A stretch of DNA of 64,000 nt. Origin: Onchocerca lupi (Eukaryota; Nematoda; Chromadorea; Rhabditida; Onchocercidae). The stretch is taken from contig JAOVVO010000356.1 in NCBI GenBank assembly GCA_028564675.1, positions 1-64,000 of the forward strand, read 5' to 3'. A program made the translations under genes and the position numbers. Below, one piece after another: positions 52,603 to 64,000 of this stretch. The notes below the pieces were generated by a model. It was not told the origin of the DNA. It was given only the letters and a program-made list of their open reading frames with translations, and searched no databases. The number at the start of each line of letters is the position of its first letter. Within the stretch, counting starts at the first letter, position 1.

Positions 52603-53220
52603 CTTAAAATAACCCGCACCAATGTCCCCAGCACAAAACGGGCTTTCGAATGATAGGTCACACACCTAAGTTCCGTGGATTTCAACGTGAAAATGGAGAC
52701 AACCGTATGATTTCTGAAGGTCAAAGGTTGATTGATAGGCGTGCACTAACCTAAGGGTATTACTGCAGATGTTTCACTTTATGTTTAAATATGTTGACAA
52801 CTGCAGAATGGCACACCACCTCCTTCCTGCCAACCAGTCAGTCAACTCACGTGCGTATGTATGTATGTCTAAACAAGTGTGTGTGTCTGCGTGAAGACAG
52901 ACAACCCTCTCACGTACGTCCGACAAGCGTGCGTGAGTATATCTACACGTGCGTATGAGTTTGTGTATACGTGTGCGATAAAGAACGTTGCCGCTGCTGA
53001 CTACAGCTCCAACACTGATGTCAAACACCGCCTCTAACGCTCCTTTTATACTGGTAATGAGATCGTACGCGACGCAGCACGCACGCCTCATTACTCCGCA
53101 CGCGTTCTGCAAGTAATTTCGGCTTGTTGGATGTATTGGTTGCGAAATAGTGCCTAAAATATTTGCGAAATTTTTGCTTATAACTTTTGCGAAATCGCGG
53201 GTTATTTCGCTTGGGGTCAA
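52603..53220 (-). promoter_or_regulatory. GC-rich HEXIM promoter region with TATA box
   Basis: About 600 bp upstream of the HEXIM start is GC- and CG-rich compared with the surrounding DNA. On the minus strand a canonical TATAAAAGG lies at 53042-53050, about 455 bp upstream of the ATG. Stretches of GT/CA-rich and TATG-type simple sequence lie at 52850-52975. A 148-codon open frame covers 52774-53220 on the same strand, but it contains the TATA element and the CA-rich simple repeats, so I treat it as fortuitous. Confidence 0.45.
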
Positions 53221-53464
53221 TGACAGATTGTTTGCAAATTTCTGGTAAATTATTTTTTTGTTATTGATTTATTATGGTAAGTAGTTGCAGCATAAATCGT
53301 TTTGTTTACTGCGAATGTTGACATGATTTATTTTTTTTTTTTGTTGATCTGAAGAAATGAACAATTCAGGTGTGACCCTTGACCTTCAGTAGCAATTCAC
53401 GTTCAATTTATACAAATCACATCGGGCATTTTTTGTACAAAATTCAGCTCAGTTTAGCAAAAAA

Positions 53465-53712
53465 AGAAATACGTGTAATAAACGTATTGAAAATTTTAAC
53501 CTAAAGAACTGCTTGCAATAAACATTTTGAGATTCTGACGTAAGGACTGGGTGTAATAAATGTATTGTGGATTCTGAAATAGACGTATTAAAAATTCTGA
53601 CGGAAAGACTACGTACAGTAAACGTATTGGGAATTCTGATTACGTATAGTAGATGTATTGAGGTATTCTGATGTACGATTAGAGATAGTCAAGTATTGTT
53701 GAAAATTTCATT
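53465..53712. repeat. Degenerate minisatellite, period about 39 bp
   Basis: Six to seven diverged units share the pattern AAAGACTGCGTGTAATAAACGTATTG-(A)n-ATTCTGACGT. They lie about 0.9 kb upstream of the HEXIM start. Some units carry TGACGTAA or TACGTA words. Confidence 0.7.
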
Positions 53713-54135
53713 GATTAGCTGAAAATATTCCTTTAACTAAAAATCTTTGAAATTTTTTGCATTTTTTTTTTCTTCTTTTTTTTCTTTTTTTTTTTTTTAC
53801 TTAAAGGATTGTTAATTTCTTTTTCCCTTAGATAGATACCATTCAAAATTTTGAATTTTCATTTTCTCTTTCAAGCTAAATCAAAAAATGTAGTGATTAT
53901 ATTTAGACAATTCCTTAAGAAAAGCTCCTAATTATATGACTGTAATGAAGTGGAATAGCATATTCGGAATAATTAAGTTTTTTTTTTTTTTTTTTTTTTC
54001 GATAAAAATTCCACCTTAATAGGAATAACAATATTACCAAAGTCTGGAAAAAAATATATCTCTCTGGTGTTAAAGTATTATCGATAATTTAGGATAATTA
54101 TCGCAAGAATAAATATTATAAACGAAAGATGGTGA

Positions 54136-54173
54136 CATAAGATAAGATGATGATACAGTGATATTATCTTATG
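54136..54173. repeat. 10-bp inverted repeat built of GATA motifs
   Basis: CATAAGATAA at 54136-54145 is perfectly complementary to TTATCTTATG at 54164-54173 across an 18-nt loop that carries further GATGATGATA sequence. It lies in the gene-poor right part of the window. Confidence 0.7.
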
Positions 54174-54740
54174 ATATGATATTATACCTAAGATTGTCGT
54201 TAGCAAAGATTTTTCAAACAGTTAACTTTCCTTGCACATAATCATGATATTTACGAACAGATATCGAAATTTTATAAGTTACGTAAAAATTCCGGAATAC
54301 TTCATCATGAAACGATTTCGTACCGGATTACATGATCTTAAATATATATGATAAGATAATTGTAAAAATTGATAACATTAATGAAAAGCAAAAATTTATC
54401 AAACATTTCTGACCGTGGAGAAGAAGTGATATTTCAATTTTTTTGACGATTATATTGAATAGGAATAGAATATTTGCACGAAATTGAAGATAGAAATGCA
54501 TTTGATAATTTATAATTACATTATTCTTTAATTTAATAAATTTACATATTGATCGAACGAAAACGAATGAACATTTGAATCTTATTTTTGCAATAGCGAA
54601 ATTTGCATAATTCCGAAATTTTTGTATATTTTTAAATAAATTTAGCAATTTTGCAACATCCACCAAATTTCGAAAATCTTTCAACATCTTTGATTGCTAA
54701 AGATAAGATATTTTAATATTTCTTTAATACCATAATGGAT

Positions 54741-54761
54741 TGCTGCTGCTGCTGCTGCTGC
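54741..54761. repeat. (TGC)7 tract
   Basis: Seven TGC units in intergenic DNA, followed by ACTGCC. Not within a supported coding frame. Confidence 0.9.
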
Positions 54762-57700
54762 TACTGCCATATTCTGCATCGAAACATTAGTGTTACTGTA
54801 AGAAAAGGTCAAAGGTCAAGAGATGGAATATATAATTAGGAAAGCATATTTTTCTCTCCGTTACAATGGTCTAACAGCAAGCTGAACGGATAATTTGCTT
54901 TTTACAACTGTAATATTCTTTGAGCCTGATGTTGAGGTATAAAATTTCTCACTGATCTCAGAAATTCTCGGATTGATTTCCAAAATTCTTACCGTATTTT
55001 TTCTCTACTTTTAATAATATGGAATATCTACCTGCTATACTCTTAAGAATATATTCATTCTTATTAATCCGTCAATTTTTTGGAGAAATTTGATACATAA
55101 TAATACACCTTTTTCATCATAATTTTTACCTGCAAATGTGATCTTTAATCTTTCCAAATGTACAAAAACATATCAGATTCTGTAAGAGTGAAAATGATAA
55201 TAGATAAATATAACAAAAGGATAATTTAACAAAATAATTTGCCAATTCAAGGCCTGCTGATACTTTTGAAATCTTCGATGCAATCATTGCACTGATTTCA
55301 TTGATAATTCAAAAATACGATCAAAGAAGTATTTTTAAATAAAAAAAAAAAAAAAGACGAGTTTTTCTTATCAATTATCATGGAATGTGTTGTAAATTTT
55401 GCATGATAATTGCAAATGCATTTTTGCCTTATGTGTAAGTTGATTGAAATCAGTGATAAAGTTGTGATAAAACATCTCAAAAATTGCAGTACTTAAATAT
55501 ATTCTTTCATTATTTAAAATTTCAACGGAATGTTTTTTAGAAAAATTGATATTTTATTCTGCGAATATGTAATTAATTTTGCTTAAAGCAATGAATTCTT
55601 TTTTTTTTTTTTTTCAAATATATTCCAATTTTTTGCCTTATTTTATCAGTGTTGAAATTAAATTTCATAATTGAAAAGTTGAATAAATTTTGAAATGTTT
55701 TCTTTTCAACTGTATCAGAAGTATTATGAATTGTACATCTTAATTAGGGTGTAATAGTCTTTTTTTTTTTCAATATGACTAAATTACCTTTTTTTTTTCA
55801 ATTTTATGTCCTGACCTTGACCATGAGGTCATCCATGCATATCATTCTTTTTCTCTTCCGTAATCTCACTTAAAAAGAAGATTAATTTAAAAAAAAAAGG
55901 ATTACTTAAAAAACGGATTACTTAAAAAATTATAATTTCTTGATGGAAGTAAAATATAGATATCATCTTTGAATAGAAATAGGAATAATAAAAATTTTTG
56001 AAACTGAAAAATTCAAATTTATCAGTTTAGATTTTTGAGTTATTTGATAGTTAATACCATCTCATGTTATCACTCTGAAGACAATTCTGATCTACAATTT
56101 CAACAATAATAAACGAAATTTGACATTACTTTGCAGAGATAAAAAGTATTTGATAATTTTTACAACATATCTTTTTATCATATTTTCTAAATTCAAGCTT
56201 ATGATAAGAAAAGCTAATTAGTTAATAAAAGGAAGTTATAAAGTAGTAATGGAAACTACTAGTAAAATCAATAAAAAAAAAAAGAAAAAAAGAATTGCCA
56301 ACGAAGTACTTTGACTAAATCGATAAATCGATAAATCCACCATATACCAACATAATAATTTAAGAATTTCAATCGATTTAAAAAAAAAAAAAAAAAAAAA
56401 AGAACTTAGTTGAGATCAGTGTTATTTGTTATCACGTCTATATTCTTCAGTGAAATCACGAGTTTGATAATTCAATAGCGATCAATTATCGATTATATAG
56501 CAATTGAAATAATTTGTTCAAAATAATGATGATTTTCATACTATGCTACTGATTATTGATAAAAATTTGTGATTTGCATAGGTTGAAAATTTTGTTAAAA
56601 CTAGAATTATTCCAATGTCGCAATTATCAATCATTTTTTGACATTTTCATCTAATTTCTCCTTCTTATAAGGAGTTTCATAAAGTTTTCTTTTTTTTTTT
56701 TTTTTTTTTAACAATTAATTTTTTTTTTTTTTTTTTTTTTTTACTGCGAATTGAAGAATACATGTACATGTTTTGTTGAATTAAATGTTAAATTGTGGTC
56801 GATTCATTTTTCAAGCACATGGTTTTTGCTACGATATGATATATGACTTGAAATATGTAACAAACATTAATTAATTAAACAAACATAACAAAAAAAAAAA
56901 AAAATTGTTAAAACAAAATGTACAATTATAAGAATTGCAATGATAATAACGATGATAATAATAGTATTATTATTATCTTTTTTTTTTTCCTATTGATTAT
57001 AAAAAATTGATAATATTTATTATCAAAAATTTGTTGAATATTGAATATAAATTAATAATCAATAAATTTACTAAAAATGAATTTAATGATGGGTTGAACT
57101 GATGATTGAAGTATTTTTAGTTTTTGTTGAAAATTAAAAGTATTTATAATTTATTATTATCTTTTTTTTTTCTTCTCCTGCTGATTATGAAAATTGATAA
57201 TATTATTATTAAAAATTTATTGTATATGATAAATTATTATTAATTATTATTATTATATTAACGATATATTCGATATATGATAAGTATGTTTTTTAATTTT
57301 TTTAATCGATAAATTTGCTAAAATATGAAATTAACGATTTAAAGAATTGAAGTATTAATTCAAATTTAAAATAGATATAATAAATTGAAATTTAAATTTA
57401 GCAAATTATCTATCATTGATGTATTGGTATTTTGCATTTTACATATCGTCAAAATAATTCATTCTTCAAATTGAAATGTGTGATAATGGAAAAATCAATA
57501 AAAAATATCTTTCCCTCATATTTGCTATTTATTTGTGTTTTGTTGTCCAATTAATTCATCTCATTGAAATTGAGATTTCGATTAATTATGATTTTTATCG
57601 ATTTGAAATTAAATGAGTAAAAATTTCATTTTTGATAACAAGTAGTAAATTAAATTTGAAATAATAAACAAATGAAGAGAGCTTTTTGGCAAAGATTTAA

Positions 57701-57828
57701 AATTACTTGAAAGAAATAAAATCTCCCTCACATACTACTCAATATAATCAACAATACAACATTTTGTTTACAGCTATAATATATTTAATTGAAAGCTATT
57801 CAAATTTCATTTTTCTCTCTTAAATCTT

Positions 57829-57831
<3 letters not shown>

Positions 57832-57884
<53 letters not shown>

Positions 57885-57925
57885 TTATAAATGTATATAA
57901 ATATACACACACACACACACACACA
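57832..57925. repeat. (CT)25 and (AC)10 microsatellites
   Basis: A 50-bp CT run (57832-57881) is followed 23 bp later by an AC run (57905-57925). Purine-rich GAGA stretches follow near 58019-58042 and 58161-58171. Confidence 0.95.
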
Positions 57926-59430
57926 TATGTACATAGAAAATATCCTGATCCTTTGGGCAAAATTGATTTTCCATTTGCAAATAAAATATTACAATTGTTG
58001 ATGAGAGTAAGAAAAAGTGAGAGAGAGAGAGAGAAAGAGAGAAATGAAAATTGCTAATAAACATTGAAATAATATTTTGAAATAAATAAAAGAAAAATCA
58101 AATAATTGATGAAAATTAAAAATTAAAATGAATGAATAAATTTGGAGAAAAAAAAAAAAAGGGAGAGAGAGAAAAAATTGCAAATAAAATTGAAAAAATA
58201 TGAAATTGAATATTTCACTTTTTCTTTTTTTTTTTTCTCGCCAAAATTATCAAGCATTAAGCTTAAATTTTTCAAATTTATTATCTTACAATTTATTAAA
58301 TTAGTTTTAAAAATAATCAAAAAAAAAAAAGATTTTGAATTTTAATTACCAATGATAAATCAATTCATGCCCTTATTGTTGCATTTTCATGCTTGCTATA
58401 ATAATCAATTGTGCAACTTTTTAAATGCTAAGAAATGTTGTCATCTTTCGAGCAAAATAAAACTTATTTACAACTATTCAGCAATTAAATATCGTATATC
58501 ACAATCAATTTATATCAAAAATTTTATTTAAAATATTAAAAATTTAATTCCAAAAAAAAAAAAAGAAATTAAAAAAAAGAAATTTTGATAATTATAGAAA
58601 CTTCAAAATGCTTGCAAACGTCTTTTTTTTTTTTTTTTTTTTCTAGATTTATTGATGAAAATTGCAAAAAGTTTCAAATTTTGCTATTAATTATGAATTT
58701 GCTTATTTTTGAAATGATTATGAAAGAAATTTTTAAATGTATTTCCAATGGTATACTTTTCAATTTTAACGAATAATAATAAAATGTTTGTTGAAATTTT
58801 CCAATCAACCAGTTTCTTCTCAATTGATTTTTCGTGGAACGAACATCATGGCATCTCTTTCTTCAAAGATGATATCTTATCAAATTGTCATCATTTCACG
58901 GAAATCATTTAAATTTGATTTACGATAAATAAATTGCAAATTAAAATAAAACCGTCTAAAATTTTTATTATTTTTGCAAAGTTTTTATTGTTATTTTATT
59001 TTGCAATTTTGCATGATCAATTTTTATCTCGGAAAATTTGCAATTTTTGCAAGTATAAAACAAAATAACAAAAATTTTAATTCCGATTTATCCATTCCTA
59101 TCTTCTTAATTTATCATTTGATCATTTGATCATTACTGATATTTATATTTTTCATAAAAATTTTATCTGTTTATAGATTATTAATTTGCCGGATATGTGC
59201 ATTATGTGCAGTTACATGAATAAATCTTTTTTATTATTTAAATTAAAAAAAAAAAAAAATCCAAATATAGTTCCATCATTTCACGTATTTAATGTTCTAT
59301 CTGTCCTCTTTTTATTATTTTCCAATAAATTATTTTTTTTTCCCTTTATCAAACATATCAATCTTTTTTGTTTGTCGCCCAATTTTTACTTTTCATCTTT
59401 ATTGTCAACTATAAATTTTAGATGAAATTA

Positions 59431-59571
59431 TTTTCAACAGGACATTCCGGTCTTCCTGTTCAATAATTCCGGAATGATTTTTAACAGGACATTCCGGTCT
59501 TCCTATTCAACAATTTCGGAATAATTTTCAATTGATATTCCCTTCATCCTGATCAATAATTCCGGAATGAT
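59431..59571. repeat. Tandem array of hairpin-forming 46-48 bp units
   Basis: Three copies: 59431-59478, 59479-59525 and 59526-59571. In copy 1, CATTCCGG and CCGGAATG form an 8-bp perfect inverted repeat with an 18-nt spacer (TCTTCCTGTTCAATAATT). Copies 2 and 3 keep the layout with mutated stems. The units are conspicuously less AT-rich than their surroundings. Confidence 0.85.
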
Positions 59572-62500
59572 AACCTTTTTCGCTTCAAACTTCTCGACGG
59601 TGACGATACGCTCCGCATAATTTCTCAATAACAGGATACAAATATGATGTTGAATTATTAAAACAAATAATTTCAACAACCTGTTCAAATCATATCTAAT
59701 ATTTTTCGTTATCTTCATATTTATCAATCAATAAATTATTGGAAATTTTGTAACAAAATTCAATTCAAAATTAAACAAGTTTTTTTTTTTTTTTGGCCTG
59801 TAAGGAAATTGGTTTTATTGTTAAATGTATTCAATTCAACAGATATATCCTAATTTATCAATATTTTTCAATGAAATATTTATAATTATTATTTTTATCG
59901 AAGTGAAAAATTTTGTAAAAGTTTGAAAATAATTTAAAAAAAACAACGAAAATTGTTGAGAAATGAATGTTATTTCATTGTTTATTTTGGTCTTCTTTAG
60001 GCTTTAATTTTCTAATTTTATAGCAAATGTAGAATTATATAAAACTTTTCCTCTATATGATGATATTCTACTTGCAATAGACAAATGCCTAAATATTTCA
60101 ATATTTCTCATTAAATTCTTCGTCAATTTTATTTTATGCACGCAATTCCGATTGAATATACATTTGTCAGAAAAATTTTTCGTATTTGATTGATTAAATT
60201 AATCAAGTAAATGATTGAGTATTTCTGAAAAAGATAGTATCAATTATTTTTTAACGAGATAATCAATGATTTCTGCTGGATATCATAAATAAGATATATT
60301 TCGCTTTTTTTTTTTTTCTTTTTTCATCAAAAAAAAAAAAAAAAAATGAATACATTGTAATTTTAATTCATTTCATTGGTCTGGCAAAAAGAGATAATAA
60401 TAAAAATTCAGCCTGAAATTAAACTTGAAATTCTTAATAATCAATAATTCAATAGAATAGCAGTGATACAAACTATAATTCGATCTCGAGACTAAAAAAA
60501 TTACTATATATAATCCAAATTAAAGCAATTGTAATTTGACCCCGAGATTATACAAATTACTAATTTTAATGAAGAAGAATTATTGTTTCTTCCATTATCA
60601 ATTGAACTAAAAAATTTTCTAATAATTATCATTACAGATAAGAACAAAGCTCTGTTAAAATATCAATTTGATTTTTGCTTTCTTTCAATTTTCTCTTTTT
60701 ATACTTTTTGATCCATTCGAAAGTGATTATCAGTTTGGATAAAAAAGAAGCTCCTAATCAGAAAAACACTTCCTTAAATCGATAAAATTAGGCGTTATAT
60801 TAGGCTTATTTGTTCAGCAGAAAATATAGCCTTCGAAGAGACAATCAATGGAAAGCTTTTGCTGTCAATTTAATATTCGAAATTAGCATTCTGAAGTGTC
60901 TTTTCTAATTGCCACAGGCTATTCTGATGGATAATCTACGCCTTAATGCCCGAAAATAGGAAAAAATGCGAATCAATAAATTTTTGCGAAAAAAAAAAAA
61001 GATTAAAAGCTTAAAAAAGTGTGAAAAATAGTAAAAACATTTATAGACGATATAGATCTCTTTATTCACATTTATATAATTAAAAATATGATAACGATGA
61101 TAAAATTTTGAAGATAAATTCAAAAAAAAAAAAAAAAAAATAAGCAGCGTAAAGAACAATTTTATAAAAAACTAAGAAAGTGCTCGACGAAAAAAAAAAA
61201 AGCGAAGCATTAAATAATTAATTTGAATTCAAAAATTTTGCAAAAATGAATAAAATAAAAAGATGCCAAGTGTCATATGTTAATGATCAAAACAATTTTA
61301 TCAGAATGATAATAAAAATAGAAAAAAAAAATGAAGGAAAAAAGAATATGAAAGGACAAAATGAGCAAAAAATTTCAAAAAATAATTTGATTGTACAATA
61401 ATTGACTTTAAAAAAATGGAAAATATGATTGAGTAAAAGGGAAAGTATATACATTTTGCATTTAAATATTATTAATTTTTGTGTAATTTAATTATTTTTC
61501 AATGATAATAATGATTTTTTTTTTTTTTTGTTTTTTGAAATTAATATTGCATACATCGTGATAGCCAATAAAATGATTGTTCATAAAAACGTTATGAATC
61601 CACAATAATATTGAAGTTAATGGAAAAAGATATGATTTTTGATAGGTGATAAAAAATTTTTCGGAAAGAATGTAAGATTTTCTCGGCATGCTACAATTAA
61701 TTAATTAATCCTTTTTATTTTTTTTTAATGAATGTGAAAAAGTTTTTTTTTTTTTGAGATCATAATAAGTATGACATTGATTTGAATTTATTAATGTTAA
61801 TTTGCTTTATTCTTAAAATTTCCATATATTTTACCAATTAAAGTAACTATAATTCTTATGAAACTTATTGCTCTAATAAATAAAAGTTAAAGTTAGGAAT
61901 TAAAACAAATGTTATAAATGTTATCATCATATACTGAAGATTTAACAGAACAAATAAATTCTGAAATTCAGTATCAATCATGACATTGAAATCATAATAT
62001 AAAAATACTTGAAATATTATAAATTATTGTTTTATGATACGACGATTGTTCATTAAAAGTTAAAAGTTTTAAAAGTTTTAATGAATGTTTCAAACATGCA
62101 AGATAGTTTGAAATCCGGACTTAAGTATTGACATAGATAAAAGTTTTGCATGTCGTTTGAGATATTTAATCATGATTATAGATAGAATATCGTGATTTAA
62201 TCAAGAAAAAGCTACTGATACGGATACGTGATTAATACGATTTCAGTTCACAGTACAAAAAATGCTTCAGAGTTTAATAATCAAAATGAGGACTGGGTAA
62301 AATGAGTATTGAAATAGAAATTAATAATGAAATTCAATATCACTTAACTCTTTTATGAACAGTTAATTAAGAAATTTAAAGCTACAAATGGTACGATAAG
62401 CTGAGGGGAAATAGAAAATGAGAAAAGCAGAAATGACAGGAAATTTTATATATATTTATTATAAATTTTTTACAATAATTTGGCAAAAATTTGACACTAA

Positions 62501-63176
62501 TGGTTGTATTATTTCGATATTTATTCTAATTGTGAAATTTTATTGTATCGAAAAAAAAAAAAAAGATTTCCGAACTTCAAACAATAGCATTGGTTGTATA
62601 ATCACACGATTCAATTCTTGGATTGTTTCTTTATTTGGAATGATTAAAAATTGCGATATATTTGAAAATTAGTTGATAATCGAAAAAGCAACAATAATTA
62701 ATAATTGAATAGAGAATGTAAAATTTGAAATTAGAGGAAGTGAAATTTAAAATTTAAATTTTTCAGATAAATTATAATAATTTAATAAATAGTTTTTTTA
62801 TTTGCATATCGCAATTTTAACAACGCCAATAGCAATAATAGTACAGTGAAAGTGAAAGTTCATTCTTCAATTCCATTTCTCCATTTTTTTTTGCTATTAA
62901 AAAAAATTTTTTTTTTTGGATTGAAAAGGATGCAATTTATTTCTTTCAACGACCGGAAAAAAATTGAATTTGAACGAATGGCTGTTTGAAATTCATTTTT
63001 ACATTTTATGTGAAGTGAGAGATACAATTATAATTAGTGCAAAAAATATCCAACCTAATTCCCTTTTTAACATATGTTTATTAATATTTGAATAGTTTTT
63101 AATATTGGATATTTTAATTAAATTTTGTATTTTTTGCTGCATTCCTAAACTGTTTGCTTTTTTTTCGTTTTTTTTC

Positions 63177-63208
<32 letters not shown>

Positions 63209-64000
63209 GACTGATTTTTTCCGGTAGATTCTGCTTTTTTTCCCGTGAATTCTACTTTTTTCCGTATCAATTGGCTTCACGTCTTTTCGTTCCAGTGTCA
63301 GAGATTTTAAGAGTGCTATTAGCAAATTACAAGAAATAAAGTGAAGAAGATAGACGAAATATAGCGAAAGAAATAGTGTGGAGGAAAAAAAAAACGAAAG
63401 ATTTTCGGCAAAATTTCTATTAATTTCCTGAAAAAACTAACAGAAAATCGAGAAATAATGAAAGAATCGATAAGTTTGCAGAAACAAATGAAATTTTCCT
63501 CGCAAGTTTATTTAGCAGGTTGAAGAGGGAAAAGAAAAGATGAAAGAATTTAATGAAAAATTTGTTGTTAAAATGGAAAATTTGTTAGAATGGATGTAAT
63601 TATAAGACTAGTAATGTTGTGCCAAGTTTTATGTATACTATTACTTCCTCATAAAGGGATCTGTTTAAATTGTACTCTTATGATGATAACTTTTTTGGAA
63701 AATATCCGGAAATAGAATTGTCTTTTAATGGGACAATCAGAACGACGATTATTGTATATCGGACAGGAAAAAATTGAATCTTTTATTATTTTTTAATGAT
63801 TCGGAAAACTTGATAAGATAATGACAAAGTTCATTAAAAGAAATATATGCATATTATTCCTCATATTTTTCGCACTGAATTTTTAACTTAACATAATCAA
63901 TTATACATTTCGTAATTATTCATAATCAATTATACATTTTTTAAACTTTTTCAATGTTTCCAAGTAAAATCCAAAATTTTTTAAAATTTATCACAGAACG

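Larger units (their letters stand above)
53221..64000. other. Gene-poor AT-rich region, end of window
   Basis: Nearly 11 kb with no supportable exon on either strand. It is dominated by poly-A/poly-T runs and GATA-rich words, and includes the simple and tandem repeats listed separately. Short open frames (for example 54328-54687 minus, 59503-59727 minus, 62999-63325 minus) lack splice signals or family resemblance, and several consist of homopolymer-encoded Phe, Lys or Asn. The region may be long-range upstream DNA of HEXIM or of a gene beyond the window. Confidence 0.6.

Noticed and set aside
52774..53220. 148-codon minus-strand open frame upstream of HEXIM
   Set aside because: It lies in a GC-rich promoter-like block where stops are scarce, contains a TATA box and CA-rich simple repeats, and resembles no family.
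59503..59727. 74-codon minus-strand open frame
   Set aside because: Its end overlaps the CCGG hairpin repeat array and no splice signals or homologous motifs support it.

Overview
This is a nuclear window from a nematode. The DNA is very AT-rich, with dozens of poly-A/poly-T runs of 15 to 42 bases. Introns are mostly 100-700 bp with a few of 3-8 kb, and splice sites are nematode-like (acceptors such as TTTTCAG and TTTTAG, donors such as GTAAGT and GTTAGT). AG acceptors lie only 10-15 nt upstream of two start codons, as expected for spliced-leader addition. Intron size and composition suggest a clade III (spirurid/filarial) worm rather than Caenorhabditis; that placement is inference. I saw no bacterial genes, CRISPR arrays, tRNA or rRNA genes, and no intact transposon.

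Five multi-exon genes were rebuilt exon by exon; every junction keeps the reading frame. On the plus strand, 2277-10830 encodes a 632-residue protein with an N-terminal PTB/PID-like domain and a long Pro-, Thr- and Gln-rich tail. On the minus strand, in genomic order, are: 12858-23090, beta-adaptin (apb-1, 20 exons, 994 aa); 26907-39001, the bZIP factor CREB (crh-1, 8 exons, 331 aa) with its phospho-acceptor KID and a likely second first exon at 40584-40640; 41469-46156, a short polypeptide GalNAc-transferase without a lectin domain (8 exons, 460 aa); and 48758-52588, a HEXIM-type P-TEFb inhibitor (5 exons, 312 aa). The PTB gene and apb-1 converge; the other genes run head to tail. They act in unrelated processes (cargo sorting, cAMP/Ca2+-responsive transcription, mucin-type O-glycosylation, control of transcription elongation), so I see no pathway cluster.

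The remainder is intergenic or intronic sequence rich in simple repeats. It holds several short tandem arrays (8116-8270, 11711-11862, 38462-38700, 53465-53712, 59431-59571), a perfect 20-bp hairpin just past the apb-1 stop, a 14-unit CAG tract in an intron, and a gene-poor end at 53221-64000. The most interesting points are CRE-like sites in and near the CREB gene itself, including one perfect palindromic CRE in its 8-kb intron; a recognisable HEXIM gene in a nematode, with a TATA-containing GC-rich promoter and an unexplained GC-rich intronic island; and several exon-like open segments that belong to none of the five genes.
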